NCBI GenBank assembly: GCA_965119745.1
Contig: OZ221973.1
Location: forward strand, 744,001-808,000
Reading direction: 5' to 3'
Source: CAJFUR01 sp904420575
GTDB lineage: Bacteria > Actinomycetota > Coriobacteriia > Coriobacteriales > Eggerthellaceae
Length of the DNA: 64,000 nucleotides
Under the pieces are notes generated by a model that ran no database searches, was not told the origin of the DNA, and saw only the letters and a list, made by a program, of their open reading frames with translations. Shown here piece after piece: positions 39,146 through 47,635 of this stretch (position 1 is the stretch's first letter; each line of letters opens with the position of its first letter). Position numbers and translations under genes: made by a program.

Positions 39146-40299
39146 AGCCGGGGCCCGCATCCAGGATGGCCGGATGCCGGCGCGGAAGAGGCATCAAGGG
39201 GCAGGGCCACGATGCGGGCGCGGTCCAACACCTCGTCCTCGAAGTAGGCGAGGTTCGTCGTCGTGATGAACGTCTGCACGTCGGTGGCCATGTAGTCCAT
39301 GAGCGCCGAGCGGCGCATGGCGTCCAGCTCGCTCATGACGTCATCAAGCAGCAGCACGGGCTTCTGGTGCAGCACCTCTTCGATGACGGCAGCTTCGGCC
39401 AGCTTGAAGGCCAGCACGATGGACCGCTGCTGGCCTTGGCTGCCGAACAGCGATGCGTCGGCGCCGTCGATGAGGAATTCCACGCGGTCGGCATGAGGCC
39501 CTACAAGGGCGCGCCGCCGCTGGCGTTCCTCGTGGCGACGTGTGGCGAGCGCGGCGGCGAGCGCCACGCGGGCCTCGTCCCTTGCGATGGGCCCGCAGCG
39601 CGGATCCTGCACGTCGAACGGCTCCCACGACGGCACGTAGAAGGCTCTCAGGCTCTCGCCCCGCGAAGCCAATCCGTCGTAGCGCGTCCGGAGCGCCGGC
39701 GCCAGCTTCTCGAACAACGCGGCGCGATAGCAGACGAGCTGCGCGCCGCACGTGACGAGCGTCTCGTTGATGCTTTCCAGCAGGTCGTCCGACGCCTCTT
39801 CCTTCAGCAGGCGGTTCTTGTAGCGCACCACCCGCTCGTAGTCGCGCTTGATGACGCCGTGGTTGGCCGAAAGCTGGGACCCCAGCGCGTCCATCGCCGC
39901 ACGGCGAATACTCATGGCGCCCTTCACCAAATCGAGGTCGTCCGGCGTGAACGCCACAGAGGGGACGAGCCCTTTCAGGTCCGGCGACCTCTTCGGCTTG
40001 CCGTTGAGCGCATAGCGCTTGGCGCCTTCCTCCACCCGTAGCGTGATCTCCAACGCCCGCGAACCGTCCGTCACGTCGGCGGCGAGCCGCGCCGCGGTCG
40101 CGCCGACACGCACAAGCTGTTCAGCCGTGGGATGGCGGAACGACGAAAGCGCCGTGAGAAGTTGGATGCCCTCGACCACGTTGGTCTTGCCGACCGCATT
40201 GGGGCCGACGAGGATGGTGAGCGGACCCAGCCCGTCGAGTTCGAACGACCGGTAGTTCCTGAAGTCGTCGAAGGCTATCCTTCTGACCGTGAGGCTCAT
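39142..40299 (-). CDS. recF: DNA replication and repair protein RecF
   Basis: A 385-residue SMC-like ATPase that helps load RecA at gaps and stalled forks. Walker A is GPNAVGKTNVVE, the signature FGSQGQQRSIVLAFKLAE, Walker B PVLLLDDVMSELD. N-terminal LTVRRIAFDDFRNYRSFEL is typical. It lies between dnaN (31-nt gap) and dciA (ATGA overlap). Confidence 0.97.
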   Translation of the reverse strand: MSLTVRRIAFDDFRNYRSFELDGLGPLTILVGPNAVGKTNVVEGIQLLTALSSFRHPTAEQLVRVGATAARLAADVTDGSRALEITLRVEEGAKRYALNGKPKRSPDLKGLVPSVAFTPDDLDLVKGAMSIRRAAMDALGSQLSANHGVIKRDYERVVRYKNRLLKEEASDDLLESINETLVTCGAQLVCYRAALFEKLAPALRTRYDGLASRGESLRAFYVPSWEPFDVQDPRCGPIARDEARVALAAALATRRHEERQRRRALVGPHADRVEFLIDGADASLFGSQGQQRSIVLAFKLAEAAVIEEVLHQKPVLLLDDVMSELDAMRRSALMDYMATDVQTFITTTNLAYFEDEVLDRARIVALPLDASSAPASGHPGCGPRL

Positions 40300-40330
40300 C
40301 GCTGCTCGCCCGCCCGCATGCGTCGCGGCA

Positions 40331-41431
40331 TCAGACGATGCGCACCGGCATGACCAGGTACAGGTAGTTTTCGGGCTCGTCGGCGCGGAAGATGCCGGGC
40401 TTGAGCGACGACTGAACCTCGAGGTATGTCTTCTCGGTGGCTACGGCTGCCAACCCGGAGAGCACGAAGGAGTAGTTGAACGCGATCTCGGTGTCCTCCC
40501 CTTCTATCTCGCAGCCGATGGTCTCCTGCGCGGAGCCGACGTCCTGCGCGGCCGCAGACAGCTGCACCGTCTGGGAGGCTGCGTTCAGGTCGAAACGCAC
40601 CGGGGCGTCCGAGGATCCTAGAAGCGACGTGCGCTTGACGGCAGAAACCAGACGGTCGACGTCGATCTTCGCCCGCGTGGCGTAGCCGTCGGGAAGAAGC
40701 TGCTTGTAGTTGGGGAAGTTCCCTTCGATGCGGCGGTTGATGAAGACGGTGTCGCCGCACGTGACGACGATCTGGTTCTCGGCCAAGGCAAGCGACAGCG
40801 CGGAGTCTCCCAGGGACAGCGAGGCAATTTCGGAAAGGAACGACCCGGAAATGACCGCCTGAAACTCGTCGGCCGAAGCGTCGGGCAGGTCGGCCTCCGT
40901 GATGGCCAGCCGGTACGAGTCGGTGGCGACCATCTTGAGCCGGCCTTCCTCCAAGGTGACCAGCACGCCGGTGAGGATGGCACGGCTTTCGTCCTTCGAC
41001 ACCACGCGGGCGACGCGTCGCACCATGGACGAGAACTGAGAGAACGGGATCTCGATGCGCTGCATGACGTCCACATGGGGGAATCCGGGGAAGTCCTCAT
41101 GGTTGAGGGCCTTGATGGAGAAGGACGACGCGTCGCAGGTGATGAGCGCCGCGTCCTCGTCGGCCTCCACGTGCACGGCGGCGTCGGGGAGGTTCTTGAC
41201 GATTTCGGAGAACAGCTTGCCAGGAACGACGGCCTTGCCTTCTTCCTCCACGAGCGCCGCGACCGAGTACTGGATTGAAAGTTCCAAGTCGGTGGTCTGG
41301 AGCGTGAGTCGGTCGCCCTGCGTGTCGAGCAGGATGCCGGAGAGGATGGGAAGCGTCGAGCGCGTCGACACGCCTTTGAGCACGACCATGAGTGCGTTCT
41401 GGAGTTCCGATTGGTTGATGCTGAATTTCAA
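40331..41431 (-). CDS. dnaN: DNA polymerase III beta subunit (sliding clamp)
   Basis: A 366-residue sliding clamp. It begins with TTG read as Met, giving KFSINQSELQNALMVVLKGVS, the family start; AAGGGA lies about 7 nt upstream. No ATG is available in a reasonable place. The motifs STLPILSGILL, SYRLAITEAD and the C-terminal YLVMPVRIV are conserved. It encircles DNA and tethers polymerase and repair enzymes. dnaA is 570 nt upstream, a long gap that may hold origin elements. Confidence 0.96.
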   Translation of the reverse strand: MKFSINQSELQNALMVVLKGVSTRSTLPILSGILLDTQGDRLTLQTTDLELSIQYSVAALVEEEGKAVVPGKLFSEIVKNLPDAAVHVEADEDAALITCDASSFSIKALNHEDFPGFPHVDVMQRIEIPFSQFSSMVRRVARVVSKDESRAILTGVLVTLEEGRLKMVATDSYRLAITEADLPDASADEFQAVISGSFLSEIASLSLGDSALSLALAENQIVVTCGDTVFINRRIEGNFPNYKQLLPDGYATRAKIDVDRLVSAVKRTSLLGSSDAPVRFDLNAASQTVQLSAAAQDVGSAQETIGCEIEGEDTEIAFNYSFVLSGLAAVATEKTYLEVQSSLKPGIFRADEPENYLYLVMPVRIV

Positions 41432-41575
41432 GGCTGGTCCCTTCTTCGCAGTTCCTTTGATGCCGGCGTCCCGTGTCGTACAGGTGGGCTTGCCTGTACG
41501 CAGACGCGGCGGCGTTTCACATGGCTTTGGCGACCGATGCGGGCAGTTTGCGATGCGCGCCGCATACGCGAAACC

Positions 41576-41581
41576 ATTATA
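41576..41581 (-). promoter_or_regulatory. Candidate -10 box of dnaN
   Basis: A perfect TATAAT on the minus strand lies about 145 nt before the TTG start; no good -35. Confidence 0.4.
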
Positions 41582-42001
41582 CAAGCTTTGAGAGGCAACG
41601 CCCTGCACGGTTCCGTCTTCGCGCAACGAAGACAAGAGAAGTGACCCGGCAGGTGCAGGTTGCCGGACCGTTGGTTTCGAGGCTCGTCCGGATGGGATGC
41701 TGCATGGGATCTGCCGGGTGCGTTTCCGCCCTTCTTGCCTATTCGATATATATATTAGTTTTTAATAACAATGGTAATAAGCACGGTGGAATTGTTGAAA
41801 ACCGACGTCGTGCCATGTCAGTGCAGGATTTTTACCCGCATCGGCACGTGGATCCCCTGCACCTGCCCTCCACAGCAAAAACTGCTTTCGTTATCTTTCC
41901 AGAGCGATGTGGCGGTTTTCAGCCGCTTGTCAGTCATTCATGAGTCGTGTTTCCACCGAACACCTGTTCAGCGGTCGTGCTTGCATTCGCCGCGGCAGCC
42001 G
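41582..42001. other. dnaA-dnaN intergenic region with AT-rich stretch
   Basis: No gene is seen. 41742-41785 is strongly AT-rich (ATATATAT and TTTTTAATAA words) in an otherwise GC-rich setting and might be an unwinding element. Only weak DnaA-box-like words are present (CCCTCCACA near 41868, GTTTCCACC near 41948). Confidence 0.4.
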
Positions 42002-43579
42002 CTAGATCTCGCGGATGATCTGTTTCAGCGCTTCGATCTCCTCTTGCAGCTCTCGGCTTTCCTTCATCTTCTCTTCGACGTTCGTGACCGAGTACATGAC
42101 CGTGCTGTGGTCGCGGTTGAACTTCTTCCCGATGTCGTTGAAGGGCATTTCCAGTATCTGGCGGCTCAGGTACATGGCGATCTGGCGCGCATAGATGATG
42201 TTGCGGGTGCGCTTCTTCCCCACCAGGTCGGCATGGCTCACTTTGAAGAACGTCTCCACTTCCTTCTGGATGTCGGCCACGGTGAGGCGCCGCGACGGCC
42301 CTCCCGAGAAGTGGTTCTCCAGCAGCGCGCGCACGTCGTCCAGGCTCAGGTCGGGTTGGTTGAAAAACGTCATCTGGTAGATGACCTTGGTGACGGCGCT
42401 TTTCAGCTCACGGATATTGGAGCTGGAGCTTTCCGCGATGTACATCTGGATGTCTTCAGGAATGGAGAAATCAGCTTTGCCTTCGTTCTCCTTGTATTCC
42501 TCGACGAAGCTCTTGACGATGCCGAGCTTCGTCTCTATTTCAGGAGGTTGGATGTCGAAGGTGCCGCCGGAGTTGAAGCGGCTCTTGTAGCGCTCGTCGA
42601 TGTCGATGTTCTTGGGCGCGCGGTCGGCTGAGAGCACGACCTGCCTTCCCTGGGTCGTCAGCTTGTTGAATATTTGGAACACGATGTCGAGCGTCTGCTT
42701 CTTGCCCTGCAGATACTGCACGTCGTCGATGAGCAGCACGTCTGCTTCCTCATAGCGGGTCTTGAAGTTCTTGTAGCTCGACTTCTCCTTGTCGTGTGCG
42801 GCGCTTGCCTCCATGTAGTCGGAGAGCAGTTCTGCCGAATCGACGTAGATGGTGCTGAGCCGCGGCATCGTTTCGTTCACGTAGTTCTGGATGGCACGTA
42901 GCAGGTGCGTCTTTCCCAGGCCGCTCTTCCCGTAGATGAACAGGGGGTTGAGATGGGCCTTGCCGGGCATTTCCGCCACGGCGACGGCCATGGAATAGGC
43001 CATGCGGTTCGAATCGCCAATGACGAAGTTCTCGAACGTGAACGTGGAAGACGGGCCGTCGGTTTCGGGCATCACGGCGCTTGCGGTCATGTCATGTCGT
43101 CTGTTGTCGGGGATCGGGATCGAGACTTCGGCGCCTTCCCCTTCGTGAGAGGCGGCCTGCCTGTCGGAAGCTTCCTCTTCGCCTGCGTCCGCGCGCGGCT
43201 TCGGCCGTTGCCCGGCCGTTGCCGGCGCTGATGCCTTCCTGGACGGCAGGTTCGCCGTGGGATTCTGGTCTGAAGCGAGGACGGCTTCCTCTTCTCTGCT
43301 GGCCGAGTTTGCTGCCGTGGTGATGTCGACCTCGATCACCACGGTGAAAGGAATGTGGAAGAGGTCGAGCAGCGCCTGCTTGATGAAGTCCACGTAGTGG
43401 CGCTCGATCCATGTCTTGATGAAGTCGTTGTCCGCCGTGAGCATGAGGAAGCCCTCGCTCATGGCCTGCGGCTGCAAACGCGAGAAGAACGCGTTTATCT
43501 GCGAAGGGTCAATGTTGTTGTAGCTTTTTATCTGGGCGCATATGTCTGCCCATGTCTGGTCAAGCTTGCCGCTGTCCAT
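42002..43579 (-). CDS. dnaA: Chromosomal replication initiator DnaA
   Basis: A 525-residue initiator. Domain I is at about residues 5-85, domain II a long Ala/Glu-rich linker to about 185, the AAA+ domain III has FIYGKSGLGKTHLLRAI and VLLIDDVQYLQGK, and domain IV ends with the DNA-binding signature NRDHSTVMYSVTNVEEKM. The start is the ATG at 43579, preceded by GGGGAG; ATGs at 43615 and 43651 in the same frame lack ribosome-binding sites. A promoter -10 lies about 92 nt upstream, inside the end of the neighbouring GHKL-protein gene. Confidence 0.97.
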   Translation of the reverse strand: MDSGKLDQTWADICAQIKSYNNIDPSQINAFFSRLQPQAMSEGFLMLTADNDFIKTWIERHYVDFIKQALLDLFHIPFTVVIEVDITTAANSASREEEAVLASDQNPTANLPSRKASAPATAGQRPKPRADAGEEEASDRQAASHEGEGAEVSIPIPDNRRHDMTASAVMPETDGPSSTFTFENFVIGDSNRMAYSMAVAVAEMPGKAHLNPLFIYGKSGLGKTHLLRAIQNYVNETMPRLSTIYVDSAELLSDYMEASAAHDKEKSSYKNFKTRYEEADVLLIDDVQYLQGKKQTLDIVFQIFNKLTTQGRQVVLSADRAPKNIDIDERYKSRFNSGGTFDIQPPEIETKLGIVKSFVEEYKENEGKADFSIPEDIQMYIAESSSSNIRELKSAVTKVIYQMTFFNQPDLSLDDVRALLENHFSGGPSRRLTVADIQKEVETFFKVSHADLVGKKRTRNIIYARQIAMYLSRQILEMPFNDIGKKFNRDHSTVMYSVTNVEEKMKESRELQEEIEALKQIIREI

Positions 43580-43670
43580 GCTGTACTCCCCGTCGAGAAG
43601 GGCATCGTTCGTCATGAGCCGTGTCTTGCGCTTGATTGTAACCAAAAGCATGCGCTACGGCAAAGACATG

Positions 43671-43676
43671 ATTATA
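43671..43676 (-). promoter_or_regulatory. -10 box of dnaA
   Basis: A perfect TATAAT on the minus strand, with TTGGAT as weak -35 about 18 nt upstream. It overlaps the stop codon of the GHKL-winged-helix gene. Confidence 0.5.
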
Positions 43677-44541
43677 GTGAATTGGCTACCTGGAATCCAA
43701 AATCGGTCAAAATGCGTTTCTGGCCGACGGTCTTTTCTATCAGTCCGGCTTCTTCCATCTTTTTGAGCGTCGTGTAGGTGCTCGAAGGGGCGGCGCCGGT
43801 GAGGTTCACCAGATCGGTGACCCCCAAGGCGCCTTCCCCCAAAAAGAAGGGAAGGAATTCGCGTTCCCGCTGCGACAGAGGAGGCGCCAAGGGAACAGGC
43901 CGCGCCGCTTGTCCCCTGTTGGTCTGCGGCGTTGCAGCGATAGCGTTCGTCGGCCCGGCGTCCTCGCTGCTGAGACTGATGGTGACGACGGCGCCGGTTC
44001 CCAGGTTGTCCTCGATGGAGATGGTGCCGTGCGAATAGTCCAGGTATTCCCTGACGATGGGCAGGCCCGAACCGACGCCGCGGATGTAGCGCTTCATGGG
44101 TTCGATGGCCGACGTGAACCCGGGCAGCTGGGCCTTCTCCTTCTGGTTGATGCCAGGGCCTTGGTCGGCGAACCGGATGGTGTTGCCTTGGTCCAGGATG
44201 GAGACGATGATCTCGGCGAAGCGGGCGTGGATGAAGTTCTCCGTTACTTCCCGGATGACCGTGTAGGGAATGGTTCCTCCGGCGAGCTTCGCCTGTTCGT
44301 AGATCTTCGACGCGAGGTTTTCGATGTACTCGGCGGTGGTCGCCGGTTGTATCTCGGTGATGCGGGGCGCGCTACGCAGATCGTCGTACAGGGCGATGCG
44401 GGCAATGGTGGGCACATAGGTGAAATCGTACGCTTGTGAAGGATCGTTCTCCTGCATGCCCACGCTGGCCTGCCCTTCCGTAGGAGGGGTGAAGGGATTT
44501 TCCGTAGTCGCAACACGCTCGGTCTGTGGGTTTTCAAGCAT
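43672..44541 (-). CDS. GHKL-type ATPase fused to winged helix, between oriC and dnaA
   Basis: A 289-residue protein. The middle, about residues 60-195, is a histidine-kinase-like ATPase: N box VIREVTENFIHA (Asn102), G1 box DQGPGI (Asp126), G2 box RGVGSGLPIVREYL (Gly155-159), and a late GTGAVVTISL. There is no phospho-accepting His domain and no membrane segment, so it resembles anti-sigma-factor or stand-alone kinases. A linker leads to a winged helix at about 222-289 (LSQREREFLPFFL, TYTTLKKMEEAGLIEK), which would bind DNA. It sits between the DnaA boxes and dnaA, sharing strand and overlapping dnaA's promoter, so it could regulate initiation or dnaA transcription. That is inference; the target is unknown. 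Confidence 0.8.
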   Translation of the reverse strand: MLENPQTERVATTENPFTPPTEGQASVGMQENDPSQAYDFTYVPTIARIALYDDLRSAPRITEIQPATTAEYIENLASKIYEQAKLAGGTIPYTVIREVTENFIHARFAEIIVSILDQGNTIRFADQGPGINQKEKAQLPGFTSAIEPMKRYIRGVGSGLPIVREYLDYSHGTISIEDNLGTGAVVTISLSSEDAGPTNAIAATPQTNRGQAARPVPLAPPLSQREREFLPFFLGEGALGVTDLVNLTGAAPSSTYTTLKKMEEAGLIEKTVGQKRILTDFGFQVANSL

Positions 44542-44640
44542 TTCGTTCTACTTTTCCGATTATTCGTCCGTTTATTCAGCATTTTTCAATCGTTTTCACG
44601 GGCATTGTACCGTTTTTCGCCTCTGCAAATCTACCCACCT

Positions 44641-45130
44641 GCGAAAATCGTTTTTAAAGAATTTTATTTTCGGTTTTCAATGAATACGAATAACTAATTG
44701 ACGAGGTATTTTCTTAGTTATCCCCAATTTATTCAAAAAATGTGGAAAACTGAGAAAAGTTTCTGAACCACGGATTCTGACGCTATGGAAAAAGCTGCTT
44801 GATTGTTGAAATTATCATTGACTTTTCTAGAAAAATCGTTTTCCCAGATAGTACGACAGTGAAGGAGCGACCGTGCTTGTCAAGTATGCGTTTACCTTCT
44901 CTTTACGTCCTGACATGGTGTTGTAATCTTCGTGAATCCATAAATAATGCCTGCTCAGACGATATTTATTAGGAATCTTCGATGCAGAGGACCTGAAGAG
45001 TTGATAACCGCCAAAATAGAACCTTATCGGCGGTATCAGGCATGATATTTGGGTTTTCCGCTTCAGTTTATGAATGAATGAGAAGTTTTCCACTTTATCC
45101 ACAATGAGGCCGGCATCATTTTGTGGAAAA
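44641..45130. other. oriC: Probable replication origin oriC
   Basis: The 843-nt gap between the GHKL gene and rpmH holds DnaA boxes: TTATCCCCA (44718-44726), TGTGGAAAA (44741-44749), TTTTCCACT (45086-45094), a perfect TTATCCACA (45095-45103) and TGTGGAAAA (45122-45130). 44641-44715 is AT-rich. Genes diverge from here on both sides. A 91-codon minus-strand frame at 44827-45102 is not considered real. Confidence 0.75.
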
Positions 45131-45319
45131 GTGCCGATTAGAAGGGGAATTTCCTTGGCACTGGCCTTTTATCAAGGGAGTTAAGGACAAATGTTTTATT
45201 TCTTTTCAGAGGATCAAGAACAAGCGTTCTTGTTGGAGCGGTGGAAACAATAGAAGACGCCTCGTGGGTGCCGGCCTTTTGCGCCGCTCGTGAAAGACGG
45301 AACTTTTTTCATGGGAGCG

Positions 45320-45347
45320 TTGACTTGAATCGCGCGTGATATATAAT
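45320..45347 (+). promoter_or_regulatory. Strong promoter of rpmH
   Basis: TTGACT (45320-45325), 16-nt spacer, TATAAT (45342-45347), 37 nt before the ATG of rpmH. Confidence 0.8.
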
Positions 45348-45384
45348 CTGGAAGTTACTCTGCAAACACGAAAGGGATAGAGAC

Positions 45385-45519
45385 ATGAAACGCACCTATC
45401 AACCGAACACCCGCAAGCGGGCCAAGTGCCACGGCTTCCGTGCTCGCATGTCGACCAAGGGTGGCCGTGCCGTTCTGGCCGCGCGCCGCGCTAAGGGACG
45501 CAAGCGCCTGTGCGTGTAA
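45385..45519 (+). CDS. rpmH: 50S ribosomal protein L34
   Basis: A 44-residue, highly basic protein: MKRTYQPNTRKRAKCHGFRA, then MSTKGGRAVLAARRAKGRKRL, the complete L34 sequence pattern. It lies first in the classic rpmH-rnpA-yidD-yidC-jag order and just right of oriC. AAGGGATAG lies upstream of the ATG. Confidence 0.98.
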   Translation: MKRTYQPNTRKRAKCHGFRARMSTKGGRAVLAARRAKGRKRLCV

Positions 45520-45532
45520 ATCGGAGCGAACG

Positions 45533-45886
45533 TTGGATACCATAAAATCCAGCGCAGAGATATCCGATCTGTTCTCGCATGGTTCACGCGTGCATACCCC
45601 ATATCTGACGTTCATCGTAGGGGTTCAGGCGTCGACGGAAGAAAACGAAGCAAGAAGGCAACACGACCGTGGTGGTCGTGTTGCTTTTATTGCGGGGAAA
45701 AAACTCGGCAACGCCGTATGGCGCAACCGGGCAAAGCGTCGTATGAGGGAGCTGTGCCGTGATTTGGGAGGGCCGTGGGAAGGTTATGAGGTAATATTTC
45801 TCGCGAAGTCGAGCGTAGCGGAGGCTACTTATAGTAAAGTGCTTACGGTATGCAAAAATGCGCTGAGTCGTTCTGGATTGCAGTGA
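45533..45886 (+). CDS. rnpA: Ribonuclease P protein component
   Basis: A 117-residue basic protein that assists the RNase P RNA in trimming tRNA precursors. It begins with TTG (read as Met) DTIKSSAEISDLF, with CGGAG 6 nt upstream; no ATG fits. The family motif GKKLGNAVWRNRAKRRMRE is present. An insert, about residues 34-50 (VQASTEENEARRQHDRGG), is longer than in most RnpA and is encoded partly by a perfect hairpin followed by T residues. It is 13 nt after rpmH and 10 nt before yidD. Confidence 0.96.
   Translation: MDTIKSSAEISDLFSHGSRVHTPYLTFIVGVQASTEENEARRQHDRGGRVAFIAGKKLGNAVWRNRAKRRMRELCRDLGGPWEGYEVIFLAKSSVAEATYSKVLTVCKNALSRSGLQ
45658..45688 (+). terminator. Terminator-like hairpin inside rnpA
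   Basis: GCAACACGACC (45658-45668) pairs perfectly with GGTCGTGTTGC (45674-45684), 5-nt loop, followed by TTTT. It lies within the rnpA coding sequence and codes for part of a loop insert. Confidence 0.5.
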
Positions 45887-45896
45887 AGGTCGCGCC

Positions 45897-46139
45897 ATGG
45901 AAACCGTGTGGAAGGCTTTAAGGCGGCTGCCAAGCACGTTGGCGGTGTGGGCGATAACGTTCTATCGCGCTGCCATTTCGCCTTTGTTTCCGTCGTGCTG
46001 CCGTTTTACTCCTACCTGTTCGGAATACGGACTCATTGCTTTCAAAAGATACGGTTTTTGCAAGGGTTTCGTGTTGACGGCTAAGCGCATCATTCGGTGT
46101 CGTCCGGGAGGGCCGCACGGGTACGATCCCGTGCCTTAG
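45897..46139 (+). CDS. yidD: Membrane protein insertion efficiency factor YidD
   Basis: An 80-residue protein with the YidD pattern: FYRAAISPLFPSCCRFTPTCSEYG, three conserved Cys, and the C-terminal RPGGPHGYDPVP. It is peripheral on the inner face of the membrane and aids YidC-dependent insertion. It is located between rnpA and yidC as in most bacteria. Confidence 0.97.
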   Translation: METVWKALRRLPSTLAVWAITFYRAAISPLFPSCCRFTPTCSEYGLIAFKRYGFCKGFVLTAKRIIRCRPGGPHGYDPVP

Positions 46140-46187
46140 GAGCAGACGGGCTCCGGTCTCCTTGGTATAGAGGGAAGGAATACACGT

Positions 46188-46958
46188 ATGTGGGACATCA
46201 TCAAGAACTGGATCTTCGACGTCATCCAGTTCTTCTACAACTTCTGTGGCGACTGGGGTCTGGCCATCATCATCGTCACGGTGATCTTCCGTATCCTCGT
46301 GGCGCCGCTGATGCACAAGCAGGCGAAGTCGTCGTATCAGATGCAAAAGGTGCAACCCCTCATGCAGGAGATCCAGCGCAAGTATGCCGACGATCCCATG
46401 AGGCAGCAAGAGGAAATGCAAAAGCTGTATGCGGAAGCAAAGTTCAATCCGCTGGCTGGCTGCTTGCCGATGATTCTGCAGATGCCTATCTTCATTGCCT
46501 TGTTCCAGGTGTTGAGCGAAATGGGGCAACGCACCGAAGGAACATCCTACGCGTTCTATAACCTGGTGCCGAGTCTGGTCACAACACCGTCTCAGGCTTT
46601 TTCCCAAGGTTTTGGAACATTTGTTCCCTATGTGGTTCTCATGATCATCTTCGCAGGCGCCACGTTCCTTCCCATGGTGCTGCAGCAGATGGGAAACAAA
46701 GACAACCCTCAGCGCAAGCAGACATTGATAATGTCCGGCGTAATGAGTTTGTTCATGCTTTGGATCAGCTGGGGCTCTCCTGCAGGCGTGCTGTTGTTCT
46801 GGGGCGCTTCTTCGCTCATCGGCGTCGCCCAACAGCAGATCTCACTGCGCATTATGAAGAAGAAGGATGCTGAAGCTGCTGAAACGATCGAGGTCAAGCC
46901 CATCGAAGTGGACGTGACGCGCAAGGTGAAGAAGCCGCGCCCGAAGAAAAAGCGTTAA
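46188..46958 (+). CDS. yidC: Membrane protein insertase YidC
   Basis: A 256-residue YidC of the Gram-positive/actinobacterial type with about five membrane helices: WGLAIIIVTVIFRILVAPL with the conserved Arg in the hydrophilic groove, the coiled loop QPLMQEIQRKYADDPMRQQEEMQKLY, and NPLAGCLPMILQMPIFIALFQ. The tail is basic (RKVKKPRPKKKR) and probably binds ribosomes. It is not a lipoprotein. AAGGAA lies upstream of the ATG. Confidence 0.97.
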   Translation: MWDIIKNWIFDVIQFFYNFCGDWGLAIIIVTVIFRILVAPLMHKQAKSSYQMQKVQPLMQEIQRKYADDPMRQQEEMQKLYAEAKFNPLAGCLPMILQMPIFIALFQVLSEMGQRTEGTSYAFYNLVPSLVTTPSQAFSQGFGTFVPYVVLMIIFAGATFLPMVLQQMGNKDNPQRKQTLIMSGVMSLFMLWISWGSPAGVLLFWGASSLIGVAQQQISLRIMKKKDAEAAETIEVKPIEVDVTRKVKKPRPKKKR

Positions 46959-46964
46959 CGTTCC

Positions 46965-46980
46965 TGTTTCACGTGAAACA
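46965..46980. other. parS: parS site
   Basis: Perfect TGTTTCACGTGAAACA between yidC and jag. ParB binding site. Confidence 0.92.
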
Positions 46981-47026
46981 CTTCGTCATTCATTCGATAG
47001 CAGTAACCTACTAAAGGAGATTCGAA

Positions 47027-47581
47027 ATGGCTGAAGAAAATCTGGAAGAAGAGGTCGAAACACTGGACGTCGAAGAAGCTGATGCTGACGATTCCGAAGA
47101 ACAAGAGGAATTGTCCGACGAGGAGCTCGACCGGATAGCCGATACGGCCATCGCTGCTTTGCAGGACATTTTGAAGTATTTCAACGTTGGAGAAGTAACC
47201 ATCGACGAATACGAAGGCGACGATGGAGAGCTCATCCTAGACATTACCGGTGATGATCTTGCCGTACTCATCGGTCGTCACGGCAAGACGCTTGACGCCT
47301 TGCAGTTCCTGGTTTCGGCTATCACGGTGCGCACCATCGGGTTTCGCTATCCGGTGGTCATCGACGTCGAAGGATACAAGAGTCGTCAGCGTCAAAAGCT
47401 CGAGTCGATCGCTCGTTCTTCTGCCAATCGAGCGGCGAGTCAGCACCGCAGCGTGAAGCTTCGTCCCATGACGCCGTACGAGCGTCGATTGGTGCATATC
47501 GCCCTTCGGGACGACGATCGTGTCGAGACGGCTTCGGAAGGAGAAGGCAGCGCGCGTCATGTTGTCATCATACCTGTCTAG
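47027..47581 (+). CDS. jag: KhpB/Jag RNA-binding protein
   Basis: A 184-residue protein. The acidic N-terminus, about residues 1-35, is followed by a KH domain with GRHGKTLDALQFL and a C-terminal R3H domain with RPMTPYERRLVHIALRDD. The usual Jag-N domain is replaced by the acidic segment. It binds RNA with its partner KhpA, not in this window. AAAGGAG lies upstream; yidC precedes it with a parS site between. Confidence 0.95.
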   Translation: MAEENLEEEVETLDVEEADADDSEEQEELSDEELDRIADTAIAALQDILKYFNVGEVTIDEYEGDDGELILDITGDDLAVLIGRHGKTLDALQFLVSAITVRTIGFRYPVVIDVEGYKSRQRQKLESIARSSANRAASQHRSVKLRPMTPYERRLVHIALRDDDRVETASEGEGSARHVVIIPV

Positions 47582-47607
47582 TCATTGTTTCAAGAGCGAA
47601 TACTATG

Positions 47608-47635
47608 ACGGCACCCTTGATGGGTGTCGTTTTTT
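47608..47635 (+). terminator. Terminator of the rpmH-jag unit
   Basis: ACGGCACCC (47608-47616) pairs with GGGTGTCGT (47622-47630) with one G-U pair, followed by TTTTT. Confidence 0.88.

Noticed and set aside
44827..45102. 91-codon minus-strand frame in the oriC region
   Set aside because: It starts with GTG inside a DnaA box, has no ribosome-binding site, and matches no family; the stretch is better explained as origin DNA.
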